Position numbers and translations under genes: made by a program. The notes beneath the pieces are model-generated. The model did not search any database, was not told where the DNA came from, and saw nothing but the letters and a program-made list of their open reading frames with translations. From an uncultured Mailhella sp. (GTDB lineage Bacteria; Desulfobacterota; Desulfovibrionia; Desulfovibrionales; Desulfovibrionaceae), in the NCBI GenBank assembly GCA_948482415.1, contig CAOMFZ010000019.1:1-18980 (forward strand): 18,980 nucleotides of DNA, in the 5' to 3' direction. Shown in pieces: positions 1 through 7,442 of the stretch (positions are counted from its first letter, which is position 1; every line of letters begins with the position of its first letter).

Positions 1-227
1 TCTTTTTCTAATTTATTGATTTTATTTATTGTTTCCTCAGAAAGAAAATCTGTTAAAATATAAAAACAATATTTTTCTTCAGCGTTTACAGCTGCATCAC
101 CGGATAAAAGAGTATCTGCCAATTTTTTATAAGAAATATTTTTATCTGTATTTTGTATAATACTGGTTATACAAACACAAATATACGGAATATATTTTTC
201 ATCACCATTAAAAATAATATGATACAT
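1..227 (-). CDS. Glycosyltransferase family 8 protein, N-terminal part (cut by window edge)
   Basis: Translating the minus strand from the ATG at 227 gives 75 uninterrupted residues that run off the window start. The opening, MYHIIFNGDEKYIPYICVC followed by ITSIIQNT, has the typical GT8 start: a beta strand, a (D/E)xxY segment, then a helix ending in S-I-x-x-N. A later YCFYILTDFLSEE stretch fits the second strand (HIISD-like) and helix. Family members transfer glucose or galactose from nucleotide sugars, often to the LPS core, at the cytoplasmic face of the inner membrane. The DxD motif and the acceptor-binding half lie outside the window. The gene is AT-rich compared with the genes to its right, which is common for LPS glycosyltransferases. 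It is divergent from the gene at 362 and has a plausible promoter at 254-281. The family call is from the N-terminus only; the acceptor is unknown. Confidence 0.7.
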   Translation of the reverse strand, partial: MYHIIFNGDEKYIPYICVCITSIIQNTDKNISYKKLADTLLSGDAAVNAEEKYCFYILTDFLSEETINKINKLEK

Positions 228-253
228 GGTATCCCCAAAAAATAGAATAATAA

Positions 254-281
254 AGTATACCAATCCGGGCAAAAATTGCAA
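254..281 (-). promoter_or_regulatory. Putative sigma-70 promoter for the GT8 gene
   Basis: Read on the minus strand, TTGCAA (281-276) is followed by a 16-base spacer and TATACT (259-254), one mismatch from the -10 consensus. It would start transcription about 20 bases upstream of the ATG at 227. Inference from consensus only. Confidence 0.4.
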
Positions 282-303
282 GAACTATACGCAAACTCTT
301 CCC

Positions 304-332
304 TTTACATTTTGTAATTTTTCAACTATATT
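304..332 (+). promoter_or_regulatory. Putative sigma-70 promoter for the gene at 362
   Basis: TTTACA (304-309), a 17-base spacer and TATATT (327-332), each hexamer one mismatch from consensus. The site sits about 30 bases upstream of the start codon, and an AAGGAG ribosome binding site (350-355) lies between. Confidence 0.5.
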
Positions 333-361
333 TTTTCAACATTTAAATTAAGGAGCTATTC

Positions 362-688
362 ATGGCTTACGATATTCGTTTAGTAAAAATTGTTACAGGT
401 GAACTCACCATTGGAAAATATGATGCAGAAGCAAAAGCGCTCACTGACGTTGCGATCATGCAGACCGTGCCTTCACAGCAAGGCGGCGTACAAATTATGC
501 TTCTTCCTTACGGCTATCCTTTTGAACAAGATTTCTGCGGCAAAATTGAAGAAAAACATTTCCTCTATGTGTATTCAAAAGTTCCGCAGGAAATTACCGA
601 TAAATACCTTGAAACAAGTTCCAATATCAGCTTGAAATCCGGTGGATTAAATCCTAATCCTTCCAACGGCAGCGGTATTATTTTATAA
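362..688 (+). CDS. Uncharacterised conserved small protein, 108 aa
   Basis: The ATG is preceded by a clear AAGGAG at the right distance, and the reading frame ends in a strong terminator, so this is a real monocistronic gene. I do not recognise a named family. The first ~20 residues (IRLVKIVTGELTIGKYD) alternate like a small beta barrel and resemble the opening of Sm-like or LSm proteins, but the middle (QIMLLPYGYPFEQDF, then HFLYVYSKVPQEITDKYLE) does not clearly continue that fold. There is no signal peptide, membrane segment or cysteine cluster (one Cys only). The C-terminal ~20 residues, rich in Ser, Asn, Gly and Pro, look disordered. My impression is of a lineage-conserved cytoplasmic protein of unknown role; the Sm-like idea is weak. 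Confidence 0.75.
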   Translation: MAYDIRLVKIVTGELTIGKYDAEAKALTDVAIMQTVPSQQGGVQIMLLPYGYPFEQDFCGKIEEKHFLYVYSKVPQEITDKYLETSSNISLKSGGLNPNPSNGSGIIL

Positions 689-713
689 TTTAATCATTTT
701 TGCCATTTTTTTG

Positions 714-742
714 AAAGTGAGGGGAGTTTCCTCTCACTTTTT
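714..742 (+). terminator. Rho-independent terminator
   Basis: A 12-base-pair stem (714-725 with 729-740, one G-T pair) with a 3-base GTT loop, then a T run. It closes the 108-aa gene and sits only 17 bases ahead of the radical SAM start codon, so it separates, or attenuates between, the two genes. Confidence 0.8.
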
Positions 743-759
743 GCTTATAAAGGGTTGTC

Positions 760-3351
760 ATGCGTGAAATTTTAGCCTTGCTTCCAAAACCGAGCCGTTA
801 TTTAGGCATTGAAGAAGGTGCCGTAGAAGTTGATTTATCCAAAACAGAACTCCATACTGTTTTGGCTTTTCCTGATATGTATGAAGTGGGCATGTCTTAT
901 CTGGGACATAAAATTTTATACTCTCTTTTGAATAATCACCCTAAAATTACCGCTGAACGTGTGTTTACGCCCTGCCGCGACGCAGCCAAAATCATGCGTG
1001 AACAGAAGATTCCCCTTGCAACCCTTGAAAGCGATACACCCCTTGCCAAAACCCATTTAATTGGCTTTACCGTTACCACGGAATTATGCTTTACCAATCT
1101 TCTGTACATGCTGGATTTAGCGGGTATTCCTTTACACGCAGAAGATCGGGGCGATGATTTATTTGCTTACCCCATTGTCATGGCAGGCGGCGGCTGTACC
1201 ATATGCTCTGAACCTGTTGCTCCCTTTATGGATATGATGGCGCTTGGCGAAGGTGAAGTTATTTTACCACCGCTGACAGAACTTTTGATGAAAGCCCGTC
1301 GGGAAAAATGGACAAAAACACACTTTTTGGAAGAAGCACGCCACATTCCGGGAATTTATATTCCCCGTTTTTTTGAAATGAATGCCGACGGTAGTCTCAA
1401 ACCCAAATTTGCCGATTACACCAAAATAAAACGCCGTGCCGTGGCGGATTTAAAAAATGCCCCTTATCCTGAAAAACAAGTCGTGCCCTTTGGTGCTGTG
1501 CACAACAGACTTTCCCTTGAAATTGCAAGGGGCTGTACACGCGGCTGCCGTTTTTGTCAGGCGGGCATGACGCTTCGCCCTTCACGGGAAAGAAATGTGG
1601 AAGAAATCAAAGGAATTTTAGAGAGCTGTCTTGCGAAAACCGGTTTTGATGATGTTTCCTTTCTTGCCCTTTCCTGCGGCGATTTTTCCATGCTCAAGCA
1701 TTTATTTTTAGATTCAGCTAAAAAATGTCAGGAAGAACAAATTTCCATTTCCCTGCCTTCTCTGCGTGTCGGCTCTGTGGACGGCGATATAATGGAAGCC
1801 ATGGCAGGCATACGCCGCACAGGCGCAACCCTTGCTCCTGAAGCAGGAAGTCAGCGATTGCGCGATGTTATCAATAAAGGCATCACCGAAGAAGCCCTTA
1901 TTCACCATGTCCGTCAATTAGTTGGCTATGGCTGGCAGCAGGTAAAACTTTATTTCATGCTGGGACTTCCCACGGAAACCTATGAAGATTTGGACGCCAT
2001 TGTCGAACTTTGCAGAAAAGTGCGTGACTGCTGCCGTTTCCCCAATGAAAAAGGCTATTATGAGGGGCCCCGTATTGCAGTGACCGCTGCACTTTCTCCT
2101 TTTGTGCCAAAAACACACACGCCTTTCCAGTGGGAAGCACAAATTTCTTTGGAAGAAATGAAAAAACGCATTTTTTATCTGCGTGACCAATTCAAAAAAC
2201 AAAAAGCCCTGACTATGCGCTGGCATGAACCTGCCATGAGCCACCTTGAGGGGATTATTTCGCGCGGTGACAGGCGCTTAGCGCCCTTTATTGAATGTGC
2301 CTACAAAAAAGGTGCTGTTTTCGATACATGGGTTGAAGGCTTTAGCCTTGACCCGTGGTATGAAGCCGCAAAAGAATGCCATATCGACATTGACGAATGG
2401 ATTGGCGCAAGAGCTCTTTCAGCTCCTTTGCCCTGGGATCATTTGGAAGCAGGACTGAGCAAAGAATTTTTACTCAAAGAACGGGAACGTGCCTTACAGG
2501 AAAAAATTACCCAGGACTGCCGCTACCATGCATGCAGAAACTGCGGTGCCTGCGATACCAAAGCCGGTGCATCTCTGCTTAAAGAACAAGGCGATGCACC
2601 GCTCACTACCATGCTCAATCAGGATCACAGAGACCAGATTGAATTTGGGGAAATTCCTGCGCCCAAAATCGGACAAAAAGCAGAAGCGCCTCATATTGAC
2701 GACAAACTCAAACAAAAGGCTGTCCGTTACCGCATTTGGCATAAAAAAATGGGACAGGCCGCCTTTTTAAGCCAGCTGGAAATACAGGCACTTTTTGACA
2801 GAGCAATGCGCCGCGCAAAGCTTCCCCTTGCCTTTTCTCAAGGCTTTCACCCTATGCCTTTGCTCACCTTTGGCATGGCACTGACCACCGGCATTGAAAG
2901 TGAAGCGGAATGGTTTGCCATTACCCTGCGCAGTCCCATGAGCAGGGAAGATGTCGTCAAGGCATTAAATCCTCATATGCTCCGCGGCATGGAAATTACC
3001 TTTATTGAAGAAATGCCTTTGACCGGCACTATTCATAATGCTGTGAAAGAAACATTCCTTTTAGGGCACAAAACCTGTACAAAAGAACAAATCCGGCAGG
3101 CAATGGAAGTATTTGCCGGAAAGCAGGAAATTCTTTACAGTAAAAATAATAAGAAAGGCGTTCTCAAAACCCGCAATATACGCCCGGTTCTGGTTGACTA
3201 TAAAAAAGCAGAACACCCTGATTTTGCTGTAGAAATGACTTTATCTTGGGAAGAGGGCTATATTTCCCCTGTTACATTCAGTCAATTTATTTTGGAAAAC
3301 AGTTCCGGTGCGGATTTAAAACTTCGCAAAACAGCACAGCACTTTGTATAA
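760..3351 (+). CDS. Radical SAM protein with B12-like N-terminal domain fused to DUF2344 (TIGR03960 + TIGR03936 type)
   Basis: The 863-residue protein has three visible parts. Residues ~1-170 form a Rossmann-like, B12-binding-type domain (LAFPDMYEVGMSYLGHKIL, then LIGFTVTTELCFTNLLYML and a GGG turn near the end); the DxHxxG cobalt-ligand motif is not seen. Residues ~245-480 are the radical SAM core, with CTRGCRFC giving the CX3CX2C cluster ligands C259, C263 and C266, and LAPEAGSQRLRDVINKG further on. Residues 587-598 hold a second cysteine group (CX4CX2CX2C), followed from ~655 by DUF2344 (RYRIWHKKMGQAAFLSQLE, then AFSQGFHPMP). In many bacteria the two halves are separate neighbouring genes near rplU-rpmA or RNase G; here they are one chain. 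The substrate is not established; a role in RNA or ribosome modification is often suspected. An SD-like AAAGGG lies just upstream. Confidence 0.88.
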   Translation: MREILALLPKPSRYLGIEEGAVEVDLSKTELHTVLAFPDMYEVGMSYLGHKILYSLLNNHPKITAERVFTPCRDAAKIMREQKIPLATLESDTPLAKTHLIGFTVTTELCFTNLLYMLDLAGIPLHAEDRGDDLFAYPIVMAGGGCTICSEPVAPFMDMMALGEGEVILPPLTELLMKARREKWTKTHFLEEARHIPGIYIPRFFEMNADGSLKPKFADYTKIKRRAVADLKNAPYPEKQVVPFGAVHNRLSLEIARGCTRGCRFCQAGMTLRPSRERNVEEIKGILESCLAKTGFDDVSFLALSCGDFSMLKHLFLDSAKKCQEEQISISLPSLRVGSVDGDIMEAMAGIRRTGATLAPEAGSQRLRDVINKGITEEALIHHVRQLVGYGWQQVKLYFMLGLPTETYEDLDAIVELCRKVRDCCRFPNEKGYYEGPRIAVTAALSPFVPKTHTPFQWEAQISLEEMKKRIFYLRDQFKKQKALTMRWHEPAMSHLEGIISRGDRRLAPFIECAYKKGAVFDTWVEGFSLDPWYEAAKECHIDIDEWIGARALSAPLPWDHLEAGLSKEFLLKERERALQEKITQDCRYHACRNCGACDTKAGASLLKEQGDAPLTTMLNQDHRDQIEFGEIPAPKIGQKAEAPHIDDKLKQKAVRYRIWHKKMGQAAFLSQLEIQALFDRAMRRAKLPLAFSQGFHPMPLLTFGMALTTGIESEAEWFAITLRSPMSREDVVKALNPHMLRGMEITFIEEMPLTGTIHNAVKETFLLGHKTCTKEQIRQAMEVFAGKQEILYSKNNKKGVLKTRNIRPVLVDYKKAEHPDFAVEMTLSWEEGYISPVTFSQFILENSSGADLKLRKTAQHFV

Positions 3352-3681
3352 AAAAGGGACTTTGCCCCTTTACCCCACCAAAGGGTAAACTAAAAGGGGC
3401 GACCCCCTTTGTTTTTACCCTTTGGAAACCCAAACATTACCCCCTTATGCTCTCTTCTCGAAAATGAGCAGCTTTGCTGTCCATTTTCTCGGAGTTCGCC
3501 ACAAGTTACTCCCTGTCCATTTTCAAACAAGCTGTTTCCTGCATAAAATTCCGTTCAGTCTTTGCCGTACTGCTCACGCAGAACGGCTTAATCCGTTTAT
3601 TTTTGAAAATCTGACATTATAATTGGGAAGAAAGAAAACCTAAGCAATTCCGCATTACCGTTATTCTGGGCAGACATTACA
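3352..3681. other. Intergenic, hairpin-rich degenerate repeat sequence
   Basis: No gene with a credible start or composition. It contains the nested hairpin at 3378-3425, a hairpin at 3460-3488 (GAAAATG and CATTTTC arms enclosing CAGC-TTT-GCTG) and a CCGTTC...GAACGG pair (3551-3586). The phrase TGCTGTCCATTT at 3475-3486 recurs in the repeat zone at 18573-18583 and 18958-18968. It looks like decayed palindromic repeat material. Confidence 0.55.
3378..3425 (+). terminator. Nested two-stem hairpin downstream of the radical SAM gene
   Basis: The outer stem pairs 3378-3389 with 3414-3425 (12 bp, perfect). The inner stem pairs AAAGGGG (3393-3399) with CCCCTTT (3404-3410) around a 4-base loop. It lies 26 bases after the radical SAM stop codon, so it probably ends that transcript or protects its 3' end. 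There is no long T run after the outer stem, so classic intrinsic termination is uncertain; the inner stem is followed by GTTTTT. Confidence 0.55.
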
Positions 3682-3950
3682 TTTCTCCGTCATTGCGAGG
3701 AACGTCACCCGGTCACTTTTACGCTTATAGCTTCGCTATGCGTAAGTGCCAGGTACGAGAACCTCTACTTGTTGTAAGACTTAACTCTTCGAGTTGTCTA
3801 ACAACTGTATGAGGAGTGACGCGGCAATCTTTTAACGATAGTATGATATGGTAATAACTATTCTGAATATTAAGAGGAATTGCTCTAATGTTAAGTAGAG
3901 CTGCTCTAAATAAAAAAAATTTCTTTGCTACGCTCACAATGACGGAGAAA
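3682..3950. repeat. Inverted-repeat-bounded palindromic element (MITE-like), copy 1
   Basis: The left end TTTCTCCGTCATTGCGAG (3682-3699) is the reverse complement of 3933-3950 with one mismatch. The interior is itself structured: a hairpin of TACGC/GCGTA plus ATAG/CTAT at ~3720-3744, and a long imperfect hairpin at 3762-3814 (CCTC/GAGG base, GTTGT/ACAAC, AGAC/GTCT, AACTC/GAGTT, TTC loop). The GTCATTGCGAGG...GGCAATC signature matches a repeat style common in several bacterial genomes. There is no transposase inside. A second copy starts at 18907. The right arm overlaps the 3' end of the P1 peptidase gene. Confidence 0.7.
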
Positions 3951-4938
3951 AAATATCCGAATAACTGGGCAGACCAAACAGGGAACTTGCCGTTTTGACA
4001 GCCCGCACGACAGCCTTTTCCATAACCATTGCGGCAAGTACGCCCAGAGCATTGATGTCAGCCTTTTTCTCGCCTAAACTCACCGCATAAACGGTATCAC
4101 CGTCTGCCATGGTATGCACGGGGCAGATAGTCCGCGCAAACGCATTGTGCGTTACAGAAGCAATTTTTGAAAGACTTGCCTTGTCAAATTTGGCATTGGT
4201 AAAAATAATGCCTAAAGTCGTATTTGTGACACTTTTTTCCTGTACAAAAAGATTTTGTTCCTGCGCTAAAATTTTCAATAATTCTGTTTGTGATGTACGA
4301 GTACCGGCAAAGGATTTTTTATCATCGGCAAGCAAACCGGCAATTTTTTGTCCTGTTTCAGAATCATAAATATCTCCAAGGGCATTGACCACCGCCACAG
4401 CACCTGCCTGTATGCCGTCAAGCTCCATGGCACAGGCTCCGATACCTGTTTTCATGGCATAGTCCATACCGCAGATTTTGCCCACGCTCGCGCCCATGCC
4501 TGCCCCGACACAGCCCTCAAAAAATTCCGTATTGACTGCATTTTTACAGGCTTGGTACGCCATTTCCTTTGTTGGGCGAACCTTACAGCTTCCCACAGTC
4601 AAATCAAAAATACAGGATTGACACACAAGCGGAACCTTTGTCACTCCCACATCAAAGCCAATGCCCCGTTCTTCCAAATAGGCAAGCACTCCCCCGCTTG
4701 CGTCCAAGCCAAAGGCAGAGCCGCCGGAAAGCACAAGCGCATGCAGTCCGCCTGCACCTTTCTGCGGGTCAAGCAGCGGCGTTTCACGGCTTGCAGGTCC
4801 GCCGCCGCGTACATCAACACCCACAGGGCTGAGTTTATCAAAAAGGAACACGCTGATACCCGTGCCTGCTTCTGCGTCGTGAGCATGCCCGGCTTTAAAA
4901 CCCTGAATGGCAAAAAGGGGAATTTCCTGTATTTTCAT
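3934..4938 (-). CDS. P1 family (DmpA/NylC-type) N-terminal nucleophile peptidase
   Basis: This 334-residue protein matches S58/P1 peptidases (L-aminopeptidase DmpA, endo-type 6-aminohexanoate oligomer hydrolase NylC). These enzymes cut themselves before a Thr or Ser that becomes the nucleophile and then hydrolyse amide bonds in small peptides or oligomers. The expected self-cleavage point is visible as TNTTLGIIFTNA, with Asn239-Thr240 giving Thr240 as nucleophile. Other family segments are GAGGLHALVLSGGSAFGLDA (residues 61-80), EGCVGAGMGASVGK (141-154) and HTMADGDTVYAVS near the C-terminus. No signal peptide is seen, so it is cytoplasmic. It starts 12 bases after the MFS transporter gene and probably shares its transcript, which suggests uptake then hydrolysis of an amide substrate. 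Oddity: the final residues SPSL and the stop codon are encoded by the arm of the inverted-repeat element. Confidence 0.87.
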   Translation of the reverse strand: MKIQEIPLFAIQGFKAGHAHDAEAGTGISVFLFDKLSPVGVDVRGGGPASRETPLLDPQKGAGGLHALVLSGGSAFGLDASGGVLAYLEERGIGFDVGVTKVPLVCQSCIFDLTVGSCKVRPTKEMAYQACKNAVNTEFFEGCVGAGMGASVGKICGMDYAMKTGIGACAMELDGIQAGAVAVVNALGDIYDSETGQKIAGLLADDKKSFAGTRTSQTELLKILAQEQNLFVQEKSVTNTTLGIIFTNAKFDKASLSKIASVTHNAFARTICPVHTMADGDTVYAVSLGEKKADINALGVLAAMVMEKAVVRAVKTASSLFGLPSYSDIFSPSL

Positions 4939-4950
4939 TGGTATTTAAAA

Positions 4951-6189
4951 TTACTTTTGTTCTGCTGTATGGGAAAGGGCATAGGTATCTTTTGCCGTAA
5001 AACTGCAAATCAGCGCAAGTACCGCACTAAAGAGTACCAATCCGCAAGCCATGCGATAGGAACTGACTGCGTCATAACCGGCTTGAGATGTATAATTCAA
5101 AATCTTGCCAAACAGAATTTGCGTCAGTGCTGTCCAAAGCGGATAGAACATATTGAATAAGCCAAGGGCAGTACCTGTCAGTTCTTTTGGGCAAATTTCC
5201 TTGACCATGGTATTGCAGATATTTGAGCCCGAAATACCGCACATAAACATAATGCCCAGGATAACAAACATAAAATAATTTAAATGCCCTGCGGCAAAAA
5301 CAAAGAGCGTGCAGGGAACAGCATAAATCACAGTAATCAAAATCAGCACTTTTTTCCGGCTGTGGAAAATCATATCGGATATAAAACCCACAGAAAACTG
5401 GATAAAAATAAGGAATGTTCCGCCGATGGAAATAACGGAAGATAACTGCAAAGCACCATAGGAAGACGTATTTTGCATATATTCAATAAACCAAAGGTTT
5501 ATCATCATATAAATGGAGCCGGTTGCCACCATTTGCCACAAACACATGGGCCAGAAATCTTTATTTTTAATAACTATTAACAGTCCGTTAAACACACTTT
5601 TAAACGTTGCTTTCTGCTTTTTGGGAACTTGATAAGGAGAAATTTCCGGAATAAAGAAAAACCAGCAAAGGGTCAGCCCCAGCACAATAACAGCCATCAT
5701 CAGCATTGCGCCGCGCCATGTTAAAAGCTGAGTCACAAAAAGAAGCGGGGTTGCCGCTAAAACAGGTCCAAGCTCGCTTATGCCGCACAGGATACTGTTT
5801 GCCCGCGCAAAGGTCTGCGGCGGAAACCACAGGCTGAGCATGGTAATGGAAATAACAGACAGCGATACCCCAACCCCAATAAAGAAACGGGAAATAATAA
5901 CCTGGGTTTGAGATTGTGAAAACGCAAAACCAAGAGTCGCAATACCGGCAATTAATGTAAAAATAATCAATATTTTTCGAGGTCCAAAAGCGTCAGCCAA
6001 AATACCGGCAGGCAGCTGCATAAAACCATAGGAAAACATGGTTGCTGCACTCACATAGCCAATATTTTGCGGAGTAAACGCAAAATCAATGGTCATATAA
6101 TCCACAAGAACAGTAGGGCAGCTTCTTGACAGCAAACTCAGCAAATACCCAATACCGCAGAGAATAAGAACAAAATAACTTTTTTTCAT
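4951..6189 (-). CDS. Major facilitator superfamily transporter
   Basis: The 412-residue protein has about twelve hydrophobic segments in two halves split by a polar loop near residue ~200 (FIPEISPYQVPKKQKA). MFS signatures are present: GIGYLLSLLSRSCPTVLVDYM in TM1, then GYVSAATMFSYGFMQLPAGILADAFGPRK across TM2 and the cytoplasmic 2-3 loop (the G-x-L-x-D-x-x-G-x-R-x motif). It resembles organic-anion or phthalate/hexuronate-like permeases more than drug exporters, but the substrate cannot be read from sequence. I place the start at 6189, which is preceded by AGGTG at ribosome-binding distance. An upstream in-frame ATG at 6210 would add seven residues but has no ribosome binding site. The P1 peptidase gene follows after 12 bases, and hypC lies upstream on the same strand with an 80-base gap. 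Confidence 0.87.
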   Translation of the reverse strand: MKKSYFVLILCGIGYLLSLLSRSCPTVLVDYMTIDFAFTPQNIGYVSAATMFSYGFMQLPAGILADAFGPRKILIIFTLIAGIATLGFAFSQSQTQVIISRFFIGVGVSLSVISITMLSLWFPPQTFARANSILCGISELGPVLAATPLLFVTQLLTWRGAMLMMAVIVLGLTLCWFFFIPEISPYQVPKKQKATFKSVFNGLLIVIKNKDFWPMCLWQMVATGSIYMMINLWFIEYMQNTSSYGALQLSSVISIGGTFLIFIQFSVGFISDMIFHSRKKVLILITVIYAVPCTLFVFAAGHLNYFMFVILGIMFMCGISGSNICNTMVKEICPKELTGTALGLFNMFYPLWTALTQILFGKILNYTSQAGYDAVSSYRMACGLVLFSAVLALICSFTAKDTYALSHTAEQK

Positions 6190-6269
6190 TTTGCACCTAA
6201 AAAAATACATTTTTACAAAAATTCAATATGATAAAAGCTAAATCGTATAAAAATTTATTTGGCAAAAAG

Positions 6270-6515
6270 CTAAAATTCGACAACCTGTCCGGTTTCTGCC
6301 ACTTCCCTAAGCAAAGCAAGAGCTTCCCTTGCTTCTTTTTCTTCCAAAACACGAAGAGCAAAACCGGCATGTACTATCATATAATCCCCGACTTTGGGGG
6401 CTTTTTCCAAAAGCATAGTGGAAACAATGAGATAGGTTTCCCCTTCTCCCACGCGAACTTTTGCATTCTTATCTTCCAAAACTTCTGTTACACAAACAGG
6501 AACAGCTAAACACAT
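6270..6515 (-). CDS. hypC: HypC/HupF family hydrogenase maturation chaperone
   Basis: The protein is 81 residues, the usual HypC size. It begins MCLAVPV, the family signature in which Cys2 carries the Fe(CN)2CO unit between HypD and the hydrogenase large subunit. The beta-barrel segments (AKVRVG, YLIVSTMLLEKAPKVGDYMIVHAGFALRVLEEKEA) match the conserved KVGDYVLVHAGFAI-type core, and a C-terminal helix follows. AGAGG lies 8-12 bases before the start. No hypA, B, D, E or F is nearby, so the [NiFe] hydrogenase maturation set must be elsewhere. It has its own promoter (6547-6575) and may be the first gene of a minus-strand unit with the MFS and peptidase genes, with no obvious functional link to them. 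Confidence 0.92.
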   Translation of the reverse strand: MCLAVPVCVTEVLEDKNAKVRVGEGETYLIVSTMLLEKAPKVGDYMIVHAGFALRVLEEKEAREALALLREVAETGQVVEF

Positions 6516-6546
6516 AATAAAACCTCTTTATCGTTTCAGTGACATT

Positions 6547-6575
6547 CTTATACTGCTTTTTGTATTTTCTGACAA
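6547..6575 (-). promoter_or_regulatory. Sigma-70-type promoter of hypC
   Basis: Read on the minus strand, TTGTCA (6575-6570), a 17-base spacer and TATAAG (6552-6547); both hexamers are one mismatch from consensus. It predicts a start about 25 bases before the hypC ATG. Confidence 0.55.
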
Positions 6576-6654
6576 GCAAAAGCCTTTTCTCATATTTATT
6601 TTTATTGCCAAGGACAAGAAAATAGGCTATTAAACACCCACACGAGAAAAATAT

Positions 6655-7434
6655 ATGCTGCAAAATTTACTGATAAATCCTTGTATAAAAGTCATCGACA
6701 CCCTTGGTGCTGTTGCTCTTTTCCTTTTTGACGCAATTTTTGCCACCAAAAATGTCCGCCACCTTTTCAATAAAATTTTTAATCAGGTTTTTGTCATTGG
6801 TGCACAGTCTATTTTTGTTATTTTGCTGATTGGGCTGTTTACCGGTCTTGTTCTTGGTCTGCAAGCCTTTTACGCCATGAGTATGTTTGAAGCGCAAGGC
6901 ATGCTGGGTTCCCTTATTTCCCTGACCCTTATCCGTGAAATGGGACCAGTGCTGACGGCTATTATGGTTGCGGCAAGGGCAGGCAGTGCCATGACCGCTG
7001 AAATTGGGGTTATGCGTATCAGCGACCAAATTGACGCCCTCACAGTGATGGATATTCACCCCATTGGGTATCTGGTCAGCCCAAGATTATGGGCAGCGCT
7101 CATTTCTTTTCCGCTGCTCACAGCTATTTTCAATATTATCGGGCTTATCGGCGGTTTTCTTTCTGCCTGTGTCCTTTTGGGGCTCAATGCAGGACGCTAT
7201 ATGTCCGGCATTGAATCTTCTGTCATGCTCAGTGATGTCAACGGCTGCATGCTCAAATCTCTTGTCTTTGCCGTCATTGTTATTTTAATTTGCTGTTATC
7301 AAGGCTATTTTGTACATACCAGAAAAGACGCAAAAGGTCCTGTTGCTGTAGGTAATGCGACCACTTCTGCTGTTGTCACAAGCTGTGTATTAATTTTAAT
7401 TGCCGATTATGTGCTCAGCTCTTTTCTTTTATAG
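6655..7434 (+). CDS. mlaE: MlaE family ABC transporter permease (phospholipid transport)
   Basis: The 259-residue protein is the inner-membrane permease of the Mla (maintenance of outer-membrane lipid asymmetry) ABC complex. Family landmarks include GLFTGLVLGLQAFYAM, LTLIREMGPVLTAIMVAARAGSAMTAEIGVM (the conserved MlaE core) and DALTVMDIHPIGYLVSPRLWA. Four to five hydrophobic helices follow the N-terminal interface helix. It opens a plus-strand operon in which mlaF follows after 8 bases. The ribosome binding site is weak (CGAG, 10 bases upstream). A -35-like CTGACA lies at 6569-6574 but the matching -10 is poor, so the promoter is not settled. The STAS-domain partner MlaB, present in E. coli, is absent from the operon. 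Confidence 0.93.
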   Translation: MLQNLLINPCIKVIDTLGAVALFLFDAIFATKNVRHLFNKIFNQVFVIGAQSIFVILLIGLFTGLVLGLQAFYAMSMFEAQGMLGSLISLTLIREMGPVLTAIMVAARAGSAMTAEIGVMRISDQIDALTVMDIHPIGYLVSPRLWAALISFPLLTAIFNIIGLIGGFLSACVLLGLNAGRYMSGIESSVMLSDVNGCMLKSLVFAVIVILICCYQGYFVHTRKDAKGPVAVGNATTSAVVTSCVLILIADYVLSSFLL

Positions 7435-7442
7435 GATTTGTT

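Noticed and set aside
3246..3622. Two plus-strand open frames (3246-3467 and 3422-3622) after the radical SAM gene
   Set aside because: They run through hairpin repeats, have no ribosome binding site and no family resemblance.
3725..3937. 70-codon minus-strand open frame inside the palindromic element
   Set aside because: It simply reads the repeat structure; composition and lack of a ribosome binding site do not support a gene.
4348..5160. Long open frame of 270 codons on the plus strand, opposite the P1 peptidase and the end of the MFS gene
   Set aside because: The product is rich in His, Cys and Arg with no recognisable domain and spans two well-supported minus-strand genes; it is a mirror frame.
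6189..6210. Upstream ATG at 6210 as MFS start
   Set aside because: No ribosome binding site there, whereas the ATG at 6189 has AGGTG at the proper distance and matches a typical MFS N-terminus.
6667..7059. 130-codon open frame on the minus strand inside mlaE
   Set aside because: Antisense to a strongly conserved permease, with low-complexity Lys/Asn/Gln composition and no ribosome binding site support.
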